Shown in pieces: positions 53,143 through 64,000 of a stretch of 64,000 bases of DNA (the first letter of the stretch is position 1; each line of letters begins with the position of its first letter). The notes below the pieces were generated by a model. That model worked only from the letters and a program-made list of their open reading frames with translations. It searched no databases and had not been told where the DNA came from. A program made the position numbers and the translations under genes. The DNA is taken from contig CM066032.1 of the NCBI GenBank assembly GCA_033557465.1, positions 1,316,550,025 through 1,316,614,024 of the forward strand. The letters are read 5' to 3'. Source of the stretch: Ichthyophis bannanicus. Lineage: Eukaryota; Chordata; Amphibia; Gymnophiona; Ichthyophiidae.

Positions 53143-54395
53143 GCCAGGCAAAGAGAGAATTTAAGAAACTTGCTGTGGAAGCAAAAATGTGTAATAAAGA
53201 CTTTTTCAAGTACATTCGTAGCAAAAAACCTATGAGAAAATCAGTTGGTCCATTAGATGATAGAGGGGTAAAAGGGGCAGTAAGAGGGGAAAGGCTATAG
53301 CGGAGAGACTGAATGAATTCTTTGCTTTGGTCTTTACTGAGGAAGATGTAGGGATGTTACCAATGACTGAAGTGGTATTTAAAAGGTGATACTGCAGAAG
53401 AATTGAAAGAAATAGCGATAAACCAGGAAGATGTATTACAACTATTTGATAAACTGAAGAGTAGCAAATCCCCTGAACCAAATGGTATACATTAAAGGAG
53501 GCTGAAAGAACTGAAATATGAGATTGCAGATCTGCTATTAGTAATCTGTGACCTATCAGTAAAATCATCTGTAATACCTGAAGATTGGAGGATGGCCAAT
53601 GTAATGCCAATTTTTAAAAAGGGTTCCAGGGGTGATCCAGGAAACTACAGACCAGTGAGCCTGACGTCAGTACCGGGAAAAATGGTAGAAATCATCATAA
53701 AGAACAAAATTACTCAACATATAAATAGTCATGGCTTAATGGGAGACAGCCAACGTGGCTTCAGACAAGGAAGATCTTGTCTTACTAATCTGTTGTTTTC
53801 TTGAAGGTGTGAATAAACAGGTAGATAAAGGTGAGTCAGTTAATATAGTGTAGCTGGACTTTCAGAAAGCCTTTGACAAGGTTCCTCATCAAAGACTTTT
53901 GGCAAAAGTAAAAAGTCATGGGATAGGAGGCAGTGTACTATTGTGGATCAGGAACTGGTTAAAAAGACAGAAAGCAGAGGGTAAGGCTAAATGGCCAATT
54001 TTCCCAATGGAAAAAGGTGAATAGTGGAGTACCCCAGGGATCTGTGCTGGGTCCGTTGCTTTTTGATATATTCATAAATGACCCGGAAAAGGGAATAACG
54101 AGTGAGGTTATCAAATTTGCAGATGCCATGAAACTATTTAAAGTTGTTAAAACCCATGAGGATTGTGGAAAATTGTAAGAGGATCTTGATAAATTGGAAG
54201 ACTGGGCATACAAATGGCAGATGAAATTTAATGTGGACAAGTCCAAAGTTATGCACCTATGAAAGAACAACCCAAACTATGGTTACACGATGCAAGGATC
54301 CACAATGGAAACCCCCACCCAGGAAAAAAATGTAGGCGTCATTGTGGATAACATGTTAAAACCCTCCGCCCAGTGTGCAGCAGCGGCCAAGAGAG
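53143..54395 (+). pseudogene. CR1 LINE ORF2 fragment, decayed
   Basis: Begins at a codon block GKARE/EFKKLAVEAK like 35240 in the longer CR1. It continues through VMPIFKKGSRGDPGNYRPVS, FRQGRSCLTNL, a broken FDKVPHQ block and KFADAMKLF (FADD changed to FADA). It ends in PSAQCAAAAKRA at 54395, where a Harbinger fragment takes over. Many stops. Confidence 0.82.
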
Positions 54396-54660
54396 CCAGA
54401 CTACATTTGGTAGTCCGGCAATATTTAAAAAGTCAGCCTTCAACACCTGCCTTTCTGCCTCCTGCCTTGGGTACCGTATATGCACCCAACAACATTTTGG
54501 AACGATCCAGTGCCCAGATAATGCAGCAAGTAACTTCACCAGTCCTGGTACAGCTTTCCCACAGGTGGTGGCAGGATCAGTGTCATCTATAATGTCTTCA
54601 TACAAAGACAAGATGGCTTGTCTGCATAAGTGATAATTATGCAGACAAGCCATCTTGCAA
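54396..54660 (-). pseudogene. PIF/Harbinger transposase fragment
   Basis: The minus-strand frame encodes LVKLLAALSGHWI, and EAERQVLKADFLNIAGLPNVV, the region just before the first catalytic Asp in HARBI1-like transposases (family pattern: F-x-x-I-A-x-F-P-x-V). The catalytic DGTH itself is missing, where the frame meets the CR1. Confidence 0.65.
54609..54657. repeat. Perfect 21-bp inverted repeat (hairpin)
   Basis: Arms 54609-54629 and 54637-54657 are exact complements with a 7-base loop. They begin CAAGATGGCTTGTCTGC. The hairpin lies in the Harbinger transposase fragment, at its open-frame start. Confidence 0.85.
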
Positions 54661-55347
54661 GCAGCAGAAAGGCAAAAGGATAATCAGCAGAAAACATCTC
54701 CCTGAAACACAGAAATAGGCACGCCATCGAAAAGGTCCACCATTAAATGCTCATAACTGTGCTGCCTTCAAATCGCTCAGAATTGTGTTCTCTGAGGATG
54801 CGCTAGATCTTAACTTTTACTCCTGACCAGGCGTAAAAGTAACCACGCTTTTCTAGTTAATGAAGGATTGCATAATTTCTAGCACACTTCATTGCATTGG
54901 GCGTAGATCTTATTACCATGTTATATGAGTACACCCCACTCATTTCCATTTCATTTCAATACACTTAAATAGATTTTAATACGTGCCGCGTTGTGTGCGC
55001 GGAAACATTTTACGCTCTTCTACCACGTGCATCCATCTCTTTTCTGCATAAATGTGCATACAAACCCAGGTTAGTTTTCTGCATCTTCCCATGGGTCTGA
55101 ATAAAACAAGTTTTGTTTTCCCTGAACTGATGTCTGTTTGGTGTTTGAACAGAAAACCTCTTCCCGCCGCATGCCACACTACCACACACCCAAAAAATGC
55201 TCAGGCCGTCATTCTCAACCAAGTTACTGCCAGAGTACCCTAGGCTGAAGTTGGGGGGATTCTTGAGAAGGGTATCCATCCTTGCCTCATGGGATACCTG
55301 TAGCTCTGTACCACGGGAGTGATCATGCGCAACAACAGTGCCATAAA
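54661..55347. other. Unassigned interval
   Basis: May include the rest of the Harbinger element or its leader; no termini or genes identified. Confidence 0.4.
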
Positions 55348-55790
55348 GTAAGGTTACTTATCTGCAACAAAGGTTCTCCATGGACAGCAGGATGAAATCA
55401 GCCATACAGATGGATGAGGTGAGCCTAGAACAAACTGCTCTCCCAGAACCCAGAAGAGGACTGGAGAAATCCACTGCTTATCCACAGGACAAGCAGCATG
55501 GAATCTAAATACCTTTTGGAAACCTGCCAGGTACTTGTGACCTGGATTGGAGACTGATGGAAACAGGATACTGGGCTTGATGGACCCTTGGTCTGACCCA
55601 GTATGGCATATCTAAAAGTCTAGAAAAGCTCTCTGGGCATATGCAAATGCTCCCTCCAGTGTGCTGCTAGCCCTTCCCCTCAGTCTATTATAAAGCTTAG
55701 CTAACTTCACTCAAAGGGAGGCAGAAGAGTTGTGTGGCTGATTCATCCCATTGTCCATGGAGAACCTCTGTTACAGGTAAGCAACCTCAC
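55348..55790. mobile_element. Miniature DIRS-like element (family 3), with CR1 tail inside
   Basis: Termini 55348-55403 (GTAAGGTTACTTATCTGCAA) and 55736-55790 are inverted repeats. The right flank repeats the inner terminus block (TTTTTCCATGGACAAGCAG), as at the other DIRS junctions. A CR1 3' tail occupies about 55498-55620. Confidence 0.65.
55498..55620 (+). mobile_element. CR1 LINE 3' tail
   Basis: GATACTGGGCTTGATGGACC and CTTGGTCTGACCCAGTATGG are the CR1 3' UTR end. Only about 120 bases are present, a heavily 5'-truncated copy. Confidence 0.85.
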
Positions 55791-55869
55791 TTTTTCCATG
55801 GACAAGCAGAAAAAAAATCAGCCACATGCATGGGTGATGCTCAAGCTGAGGGTGAAGGGATGGTATGAT

Positions 55870-56645
55870 TTCAAAATCTTTATCTTTATTGTGCAACTTA
55901 ATATACCGCAACTTCGCAGGCATCAGGGCAGTTTACGAAATAATAGAGACTGCCAACATAAAACAGAAAGGAAAAAGAACTCCACTGATAGATAGGAAAG
56001 ATTAGAGAACTCATACAGGAGGGCAGTGCAGAAAGGGAAAGGAGAAGAGGGGAAGGGGGAATCACGGGGGAAGTCAGGCGTGAGAGGGCTAAAGATCAAA
56101 GGCAAATTGAAACAGGTGAGTCTTGAGTAAGGATTTGAAATCTCTGGAAGGAGGGTTTGAGACAAAGGGTAGGGGGCAGGGCATTCCAGAGGGAGGGACC
56201 AAGGAAGAAGGCGCCAGAGCAATGGGTGGATTCCAAGTGAACATATGTGGCGGTGGGGGGGGAGGAAAGGTGCAAGTAATTGGCATGGATCGGACACAGG
56301 ACACGGGGTGAGCAGAGAGATGGAGGGTATCAGAAAGGTATAGAGGAGTGCTAGTGTGAAGAGATTTGTGGACCAGGGTAAGAATTTCATACTGAATGCA
56401 AAATTTGATAGGAAGCCAGTGGCTGTGAATGAGTAGTGGGGGGATGTGGTCAGTGTTGGTAGCATGCAAGATGATCCGGGCGGCAGTGTTCTGAAGAAGT
56501 TGGAAGCAGTAGAGTTGAAGTTTGGGGAGACCGGTGAGTACGACATTGCAGTAACCAAGGCGTGATATGATGAGGGAGAGCAGAAGAGTGGTCAGAGAAG
56601 AGGAGGACAAGAAGGGAGGACAGCACAAATTTGTCTATGTGCATA
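55870..56645 (-). pseudogene. L2 LINE 3' part
   Basis: The minus-strand frame 56628-56089 carries LIISRLGYCNVVLTGLPK, LLQNTAARIIL, HSHWLPIKFCIQYEILTLV and SRDFKSLLKTHLFQFAFDL. The 3' UTR (ACTGCCCTGATGCCTGCGAA region, then GGTATATTAAGTTGCACAAT) ends near 55870. No RT active site. Confidence 0.82.
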
Positions 56646-58729
56646 GACTAAGTGACACTCGACACCCGGGCATCAGCGCTGTAGTAGGTTGAAGACAACT
56701 AAATCAAAATGCCATGATTACTGGAGCTTGCCCTAGAGGTTGTTGTGAAAAACAAGAACAGAAGCAGAGCCAAAGAAGAAAATACGACATTTAGAGGAGT
56801 AAAACAGAATCAATAGTAATGGCCCCAATTAGAAATTTCAGAAAAACTGATTTTCCCTGAAAGAAAAAGGTTTATCACCTAAATTCATGGGAGCTTAGGA
56901 CTACACAGTACTTAGTTATGCACTTATATACTGGCTGACTTGCTAGGACAAATAGAGAAATGGAAGCAGGCACTTACTCCTCCTGAAGGATGAGAGTATG
57001 GTCTTGGTCTTCATATGTTTATATATTTATTTTGTTTAATTCCTCATTTGGAATTTAAATCTTGCTGTGCAGCCATTGGCAGCAGACGTTATGGGCATGT
57101 ACATAAACAGATACATCTGTTGTGGTGTCAACAGACATGGTATGAAAACATACCTCCCAGTCCAATGGGGAAAATCCCCTTTTTTGGGAATGTGCAAGAA
57201 TCATAACAGAATGAAGACTCCGAGGGTAGGAACTGAATAAGGGGTGGAAATTCCCTTGTATTTCACTTTTTTTTCTTCTATTCTCTGTCAGATGAACTTG
57301 AGAATAAGATGGGGAGTGCTTACCCCTTGACACCTGACTCAGTGATAGTAGCTCAGGACCTAGAAAGGTGTCTACAAAATTAATTGATATAGAAGAAAGA
57401 AATTATCCGTGAATATATAGGAAAAGTCAGTTAAAGAAAGGTGCTTCTAGAGGGAATAATGGAAATGCTGGAATGGTACAGTTTCAGGATGGAATGCCAG
57501 GTCCATAGGATGAAACTGACATGTTGAGTCCATTGCCCAGTGCAATCAGTACTGAAGGGATCCATGTAACATTCCATTGGTGTAGGGCAAAACAGACGTG
57601 TTGAGTGCATTGCAACCATCTGCTTGTGTATGGCCCTTGACAGGATGTTCTGATAAAGGCTGTCCGCTCTAGAAAATCAAGCAGAAGACCAAACCCCTCA
57701 CAAACGTTGCAGCTCAGATAGAGACTACTTTGCTAAGCAGATGTTAGTGCTTACAGGAAAAAGAAAAGAACAGAATGCAGAAGAAAACCATGTGTAGGAC
57801 TGCTGAGAATACAAGTGTGTGTGTATATGTGTGCGTGAATATCTATAACTATAACTATATCAGAGACCTTATAGGATGACATCTCAAAACTGTCATGCTC
57901 AGTCTCCACCTGCTGGTTGGGGGGCACAAGACTCATGCGTCTGTAACAATGTATATAAAACCAAGCTAGCATGGGCTAAGACTAGAGAGAATACCTAGGG
58001 ACCAGCATCGAAGAGGTAGAGAAGGGCATTAGTGAAAGCAAAAACAGAAAACTTCAGTCACTCAGCTCACAGAGCTCCTGGCAGCTTCCTGTAGCTTACA
58101 AGAAACCAGTGCGTACAGACATACAGTACACAGAAGTATGATTTAAAAATTGTGCATGTTTTTCTTTATTTCTCTTACAGAATATTTGTGGTGGATTCAG
58201 GGTTCATGTAAGGTACTGAACAGCTGTTCATCAGTGGTGAACAAGTATCAGCAGAAGCCGTAATAGTCTACTGAAGCTCTGCAGACAGGAGATCTTCCAG
58301 TGAATTGCACCATCTGTAATTCACCAAGTCAAGAGCACCCCGAGAAAGATTTAAGATAAATAAATTAACCTCTGCGAGATTGCAGGATTGCAATGTGAGT
58401 CCTTTCCTGTTGTTCAAACTATAGTAAGAAATCCAGGGTATGACTCTTGGGTCCAGAAGCTTCTGAGTTATCAGTGGACTTGAAAAGTCATTGGTTATGA
58501 TGGGGTGAAGTAAAGTGAGATTGCAGGAGCAAAATGCAAGCACATTGCTATGGGAGCAAATGTAGGTACATGGGCACTGCCATGAATAGGGGGTGATAAG
58601 CCCCCTTGCTCGCCTCTAGGGGGAAGTCAGTCCATAGTGTGGAGGTTATCCCAAGGGACAGAGACTGCTGGTGCTTGATTGGAGTAGCTAATGAGGATGC
58701 TGCATCTGCTGTCTAAGAGCGAAAGAGAG
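56646..58729. other. Unassigned interval
   Basis: AT-rich with a GT/TA microsatellite-like patch near 57819-57870. No repeat termini, coding motif or SIL1-like exon recognised. Confidence 0.45.
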
Positions 58730-58930
58730 GGTTTTATTTTATTCAATTGTGATGTAATGCAACCACTTTGATTGTAGGATAAGGTGGTATACAAGTATAT
58801 CTAAATAAATAAATAAATTTAACAGGTTTTCTATACCGCCTTAAGGCCAAGGCGGTTTACAGATAACAATCTCAATGGCAATACAGTTACATAGAACTTG
58901 AGGGAGATATAACTTGGAGTAAACAGAAAT
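58730..58930. repeat. Two LINE 3' tails, tail to tail
   Basis: 58730-58818 is a plus-strand L2/Rex-like tail (GATAAGGTGGTATACAAGTA, then (AAAT)n). 58819-58930 is a minus-strand tail of the same type (its complement holds AAACCGCCTTGGCC and GGCGGTATAGAAAACC). Confidence 0.7.
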
Positions 58931-58939
58931 GGGGATAAA

Positions 58940-59241
58940 GCATACTCACCTGTAACAGGTGATCTCCGGGAACTGCCAGAATCAGTCTTCACATATGGGT
59001 ATCGTCAGCACTGACGGAGCCCACGCGGGAACGCTCCCCAGCGTCCAATAGGAAAGCTTTTGAGAGCACTCTACTGTGCCTGCGTGTTTGCCTTCCCGCC
59101 TTCCCAACTCCTCTCCTCAGTTGAACTTGTAGCTGAGAAAAGAGGAAAAAAATACCCAACAACCCCTAGGGAGGAGGGTGGGTTGTGAAGACTGATTCCT
59201 GCTGTTCCTGGAGATCACCTGTTATAAGTGAGCAACTACGC
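58940..59241 (+). mobile_element. Miniature DIRS-like element (family 1)
   Basis: 302 bp. Left terminus 58940-58998 (GCATACTCACCTGTAACAGG) and right terminus 59184-59241 are inverted repeats. The interior is the DIRS C/D type 5' leader in plus orientation (CCCCAGCGTCCAATAGGAAA, 59036-59055). It abuts the 3' terminus of DIRS G. Confidence 0.75.
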
Positions 59242-59299
59242 TATCTCCAGGAAGAAGCAGGAACGCAGTCTTCACATATAGGATTCACTAGCTCCAGGG

Positions 59300-60470
59300 C
59301 ACCAGACTGAAAAGACATCTTTGAGGCAAAAGAATGGAGCCAAGAATGTATGGACACAAGGTGACCACAGCGGACTCAAGTGCAGAAAGCAGGAGCATGG
59401 AGCCAGGTGTCAAAGAAGTGTAAGGGTAAGAGTTGTGATTAAGTCCCAAAGAGATGCTAAACAACAGCCTGGCCAAAGACAGCGTCCCAACAGGAGTCTC
59501 TATCAAGGCAATAATGAGCAGTGAAGATGTGAACAGAGGACCAGGTAGCTGCCAGGCATATCTCCTATATGGAGACAGAACGGAGGTTGGTGACTGAGGT
59601 TGCCATAGCCCTCATGTTGTAAGCACTAACATGATCCTCGCGAGAGAGTCCTGCTTGAGCAATGGCAAAGGAAATGCAGTCGGCAATCCAATTGGATAGG
59701 GTACGTTTTGACACAGGAAGACCTAAATTTATCTTTATTTTGTCGCTTGATATACTGCCCAGGCATATGCGTCAGGGCGGTGTACAATTAAAACAGGCTA
59801 ACAGAAACAGAAGAAGAAAAGGAACGCCATTTGTTAGACAGGAAAGAGAAAGACAGAGACAGAAAAAGCGAAGGACAAGAAGCAGAAAACAGAAAAGGAC
59901 CTAACTGAGGGAGGAGGGAATGAGAGAGGGATGGACACCAGGGGTCGGGGAGGTCAAATGCCTGTTGGAAAAGTTGAGTTTTAAGTAGGCCCTTGAAATG
60001 TTGGTAGGAGAGCTCCATGTGTAGGGTGGGAGGAAGGGAATTCCAAAGGGCGGGGGCCAGGAAAAAGAAAGCGGAGTGACGGGTCGACTCCAGGTGGGCC
60101 TGAGAAGGGGAGGGAAGGAAAAGACGATTACCGTGGAAATGGAATAGGTTGAAGGACACATAATAATTGAGAAGATTTCCCAAAATTCTTGGTCCTATCC
60201 ATGTAGTAAGCAATGGTGCACAAGCAATCTAAAATAAGCAACTCTGCTTCAGCTTTGGAAGCATTCGGCCAGGAAAAGAAGACCGGAAGCATGACAGATT
60301 GTTTGAGATGAAAAGTTGAGACTACTTTTGGAAGGAAGTGCTGATGAGTACAGAAAACAACCATTTGAAGGCATAGGAACATCTGGTAGATGGCTTGCGG
60401 GAAGCAAGCAAGATGTCCCTGACCGGTAGACAGAGGTTGAGGTCATCAAAAGATCGTGCCTTCAGTAGCA
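59300..60470 (-). pseudogene. DIRS tyrosine recombinase (copy G), split by L2
   Basis: The N-terminal LASRKPSTRCSYAFKW (60340-60400) and FLPKVVSTFHLKQSVMLPVFF (60240-60330) lie on one side of the L2. The C-terminal H-x-x-R and Tyr region lies near 59490-59620 in decayed frames. Non-functional. Confidence 0.72.
59726..60171 (-). mobile_element. L2 LINE 3' fragment inside DIRS G
   Basis: The minus-strand frame encodes SAFFFLAPALWNSLPPTLHM, LLKTQLFQQAFDLPDPW, then a 3' UTR ending near ATATCAAGCGACAAAATAAA. Splits the recombinase. Confidence 0.8.
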
Positions 60471-61802
60471 ACGCCATGAGACAGAGGGCTTGTAGTCTGA
60501 GGTGGAGGAGTTGCCACCGATCCTGAAAGGGGAGGTCAGGGGCATGACCCAAATTGAGGACTGGAGACTGTGCTAGACGAAGCAGCAAAGGAAACCACAG
60601 CTGACGGGGCCAATAAGGGGCTATTAGAATCATGGAGCCCTTGTCGGCCTGAAATCTGAACAGCATTTTCGATATCAGCAGGGGTGGCCCTTGCCCCAAT
60701 GATGGAGAAAGGCATCTGCTGCCGAACTGTATCTGGAGGGAATCCTTGAGCAAAAAAGCAGAAGATGCGCATTCTCTGGGGAGGCAAACAGACCTATTCT
60801 GTGGGATCCTCACATATTGAAAATCCAAATTGCAGTGTCCTGATGCACAGTCCACTCGTGTGGACGTAGGATTGTCCACGAGGACATCGAGTATACCTGG
60901 GAGATACACTGCTCGAAGGTGGATGCGGTGTGTAACGGTGAACGACTAGAGGCGAAGGGCTTCTTGGCAGAGGGGATAAGAATCCATTCCCCCCCTGCTT
61001 GTTCACATAGAATATGGCTACTTGGTTGTCCGTCTGAACTAAGACATGTTTACCTAAAACTTAGGGTTGAAAAACCCGAAGGGCATTGGTAAGAGCACAA
61101 AGCTCTAGGAGACTTATTTGCATTTGAGATTCCTGCGCTGTCCACTGCCCCTACATAGTAAGGCTGTCCAGATGTGCTCCCCATCCTAGCTTGGAAGCAT
61201 CCATCGTTAGGGTGCATTGAGGTGGAGACATCTGAAAAGGTGACCCCTCTTAGGAAATTTGGGGGGGGGAGCGCCATCAGTGAAGGGAGTTGACAAGAGG
61301 AGGAGTGATGCAAATCTTGTCTGAGATTGTCTGAGTCCATTGGCAGGATAAAGTCCATTGGGTTTATTATCTCCTGTGCAGGCGGGTATATGGGACGACA
61401 TGGACTGTGAAGGCCATGTGTCCAAGACGACGCAGCATGTCTAGAGCTGTCACAGCACTCTGACTTCATATTGTGAGGGCCAGCTCGATGAACTGAGCAG
61501 TTCTGAGGCAGGAAAGCTCATCCCTGACGAGTGTCTAAAAATGCTCCCGTGAACTCGAGTTGCTGGGATGGAACTAGGTGAGATTTTGGAAAGTTTAGCC
61601 CAAAGCCCAGACTTTGGAGCACCAAAATGGTGCGAGAAAGGGATGTTAAGACTTCTGGGGATTCTCCCTTTATCAGTCAGTCATCTAAATAGGGGAAGAC
61701 AAAGACCACCACTGTGCGCAGGTATGCTATGACCATTGCCATGCATTTTGTGAATACTGTGTGTGTGGATGCTAGCCCAAAAAGGAGCACCCAATACTGG
61801 TA
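60471..61802 (-). pseudogene. DIRS reverse transcriptase / RNase H (copy G)
   Basis: Catalytic FVFPYLDD is read at about 61675-61710, followed by a stop. RNase H blocks (VQTDNQVA near 61030, MNKQGGNG at 60965-61006) and YLPGILDVLVD are separated by frameshifts. Then come LIAPYWPRQLWFPLLLRLAQ and the RT end. Confidence 0.75.
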
Positions 61803-62125
61803 GTGGATTTGCTGAACTCAAAAGCACAGATACTGTCTGTGGTGAGGATGGATCAGCAAAGAAGAGCACTATCCCTGGCGGCGTCCGCGCTATGGAACTC
61901 TCTCCCCGACGATCTGAGATCAACCACAGACCTCAAGGACTTCAGAAAACTGCTTAAAACCACACTTTTCACAGAACACTACAAGGATTTCACTTGAACC
62001 AGATTCCAGCCTTCTCCAACACACGCAGCCCCCACTAAGTGTATATAGACCATGTTCATAGCTCACCAGCCTTGTATGTATATAGCTCACTATGTATATA
62101 GCTCACCTGCAAATCTCTCACACCG
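61803..62125 (+). mobile_element. L2/Rex-like LINE 3' fragment
   Basis: Encodes RRALSLAASALWNSLPDDLR, STTDLKDFRKLLKTTLFTEH, matching the end of the LINE at 50117-51556 (WNSLPDELRSSTDLKDFRKQ). The 3' UTR has repeated GTATATAGCTCAC. Confidence 0.8.
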
Positions 62126-62149
62126 CATCCCACACCACTCATGTTGAAG

Positions 62150-63475
62150 TATCCATTGCATGTTTTCTCACTCTACTCTGTCCTCATTCTTCTCGATCTA
62201 TCTGCTGCCTTTGACACTGTTGACCATAACCTTCTTCTTATCACCCTGTCCTCACTTGGTTTCAAAGACTCTGTACTATCTCGGTTCTCCTCCTATCTCT
62301 CCCATCGCTCTTTCAGTGTGTGCTTCGGTGGCTCCTCCTCTTATTCAACCCCACTATCTGTAGGTGTTCCTCAGGGTTCCGTCTTAGGTCCGCTCCTCTT
62401 TTCTCTCTATACCCAATCCCTTGGTGCCCTTATCTCTTCCCATGGCTTTCACTATCATCTCTATGCCGATGACTCTCAAATCTAACTTTCTGCACCTGTT
62501 ATCTCTCCTGAAATCCGGTCTAAGATCTCACTCTGCCTCTCTGACATTGCTACCTGGATGTCCCACCAACGCTTAAAACTGAACATGGCCAAAATTGAAC
62601 TCCTTATCTTTCCCCCGTATGCCTCTCCTTCTCTTTCCCCTTTCTCTCTCTCTGTGGATAACTCTGTAATCCTCCCTGTCTCTTCAGCACGTAACCTTGG
62701 TGTTATTTTTGATTCCTCTCTTTCTTTCTCTCCACATATCCAGCTCATTGCTAAAACATGCCGTTTCTTTCTATACAATATCTACAAAATTCGCCCTTTC
62801 TGTTGATACCACTAAGATGATTGTCCACTCCTTAATCACCTCCCGTCCTGATTATTGTAACCTTCTCCTTACCGGCTTCCCTGCGAGCCACCTCTTTCCT
62901 CTTTAGTCAATTCAACACTCCGCTGCTTGACTTATTTTCCGCCAGTCTCGCTTTTCCCACATCACTCCTCTCCTGAACTCGCTTCATTGGCTTCCCATCC
63001 GTCTCCGTATCCAATTTAAACTTCTCCTCCTAACCTATAAATGAATTCACTCTTCTGCCCCCCAGTATCTTTCGTCTCTTATCTCTCCTTACACCCCCTC
63101 TCGGTTACTTCGCTCTTCTAATAGTCTTCATTTATCTGTGCCCTTTACTTGTACTGCCAATTCCAGACTTCGCTCCTTCCAACTGGCAGCACCCTTTGCT
63201 TGGAATAGTCTTCCTATCTCTGTGCGCAAGGCGTCCTCCCTGCCCATTTTCAAGTCCAGACTCAAATCTCACCTCTTCACTACTGCTTTTCATTCCTGTC
63301 TTGCCCTATCTTGATCTCTCCATCAACTTTTGTTTACTTTGTCCTGCAAATTTTGTTATTTGTATTTTGTAACTTATTCTGTATTCTGTCTTATTAGATT
63401 GTGAGCTCTGATGAGCAGGGACTGTCTCTCTTGTATGTTTGTACAGCGCTTTGTATCTTGCGGCGCTATATGTGT

Positions 63476-63508
<33 letters not shown>
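62150..63508 (+). mobile_element. L2 LINE with (TAA)n tail
   Basis: The RT (62150-62485) has [33 protein letters not shown] and YADDSQ, then a stop. Later frames hold LNMAKIELLIFPP, NLGVIFDSSLSFSPHIQ, HWLPIRLRIQFKLL and FKSRLKSHLFTTAFHS. The 3' UTR ATTGTGAGCTCTGATGAGCA ends in (TAA)n at 63477-63509, the L2 signature tail. Several stops and frameshifts. Confidence 0.87.
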
Positions 63509-63509
63509 G
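63477..63509 (+). repeat. (TAA)n microsatellite
   Basis: About eleven TAA units forming the L2 3' terminus; prone to length change. Confidence 0.9.
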
Positions 63510-63960
63510 TAACTTCTTCATGTCCTGGGTAGTCTGCATGGATCTTATGGAGGCTGAGAGTGAGTTCCAGATTGAGGGGGCGAAAAGGGTGAAGGCTATG
63601 TTGTTAGCTTGCTGGGTGCATTTTGTCTTGAGGGGTGGGATGACTAGTAAGTTTGGGGTCATTGATCTTCTTTCCCTTGTTGTAGCAGCTCTTCTGATTG
63701 AGTTGAGACAGAGGGCTGACAGGTTGTGTAGGATTTTGTTTGTAGTGGTTACAACCTTATGTTTTATCCTCTGGGCTATTGGCAGCCAGTGTAAGTTCTT
63801 GAGGGTGGATGTGATGTGTTGACATCTTGAGGTGTGAGTTAGTATTCTGGCCGTGGTATTTTGGATTAGTTAGAATGGGTGGAAAACATGTTTTGCAAGC
63901 CCCTGGTATAATATGTTGCTGTAGTTTAGTTGCGCTGTTATGGGTTAAATTAACATATTA
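63510..63960 (-). pseudogene. LINE ORF2 C-terminal fragment
   Basis: The minus-strand frame carries LHWLPIAQRIKHKVVTTT, LNSIRRAATTRE and FTLFAPSIWNSLSASIRSMQ, the L2/Rex-type C-terminus, meeting the (TAA)n of the opposing L2. An AT-rich end (63955-64000) has TATA microsatellite. Confidence 0.75.
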
Positions 63961-64000
63961 TATATAGATATAAAGATATATAGAGAGATGGATGTGTATA

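Larger units (their letters stand above)
59242..61802 (-). mobile_element. DIRS copy G, 3' half, with L2 insert
   Basis: The 3' terminus (59242-59290) is followed by recombinase (59300-59725 and 60172-60470), the RNase H end (60471-61020) and RT (61021-61802). Gag and 5' end are missing, replaced by LINEs at 61803. Confidence 0.8.

Noticed and set aside
63439..63822. Asn-repeat protein frame
   Set aside because: Produced by the (TAA)n microsatellite and the antisense of a LINE fragment.

Overview
The window looks like a repeat-dense vertebrate nuclear region, probably from an amphibian. Tyrosine-recombinase DIRS elements, a Tx1-like L1, an L1 with a Transposase_22-type ORF1, CR1, several L2-type LINEs, tRNA/CORE-type SINEs and Tc1, Harbinger and hAT remnants occur together. 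The CR1 tails and the DIRS density recall caecilian genomes. That is inference from general knowledge, and tuatara or another CR1/L2-rich vertebrate is not excluded. I see no bacterial, viral or CRISPR content.

The only host-gene piece I can support is one coding exon at 46063-46198 (- strand). It has good splice sites and its translation matches the N-terminal part of SIL1, the ER nucleotide-exchange factor for BiP. If this is right, most of the window is intron of a minus-strand SIL1 gene.

Layout. 1-516 and 9349-13077 are two halves of one DIRS element, split by an apparently complete 8.8-kb Tx1-like LINE (517-9348, - strand). The LINE carries four chained reading frames, a tandem promoter-like 96-bp repeat and a G-rich 3' UTR. 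Two further DIRS copies follow head to tail (13088-18355 and 18365-26620), joined through near-perfect palindromes. The second is interrupted by an internally deleted L1 (23477-26397) with a matching target-site duplication. 26617-29575 holds CR1, DIRS and Tc1 pieces. 29576-32130 is mostly unassigned, with a small MITE and an L2 remnant. 32135-40955 is one DIRS copy broken by a near-full-length CR1 (33525-37175) and by a nested CR1-in-CR1-plus-SINE stack (37705-39008).

41000-47600 is the least repeat-dense part. It holds SINE and hAT remnants, a 5S-related fragment, an L2 tail, a polypurine tract, the SIL1 exon and a minisatellite. 47600-64000 is again a mosaic of L2/Rex-like LINEs, DIRS 3' remnants, four short elements with DIRS-type inverted termini, a CR1 and a Harbinger transposase fragment.

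Two modules are notable. One is the Tx1-like LINE, with ORF1 and ORF2 open throughout, a TAGGCATG stop/restart junction, an extra coiled-coil ORF at its 5' end, and repeats carrying YY1, CRE and ETS-like motifs. The other is the DIRS system: large copies all on the minus strand, palindromic copy-to-copy junctions, and miniature copies of about 300-460 bp. Most other coding remnants are pseudogenes. No homology search was run; all assignments rest on reading motifs.
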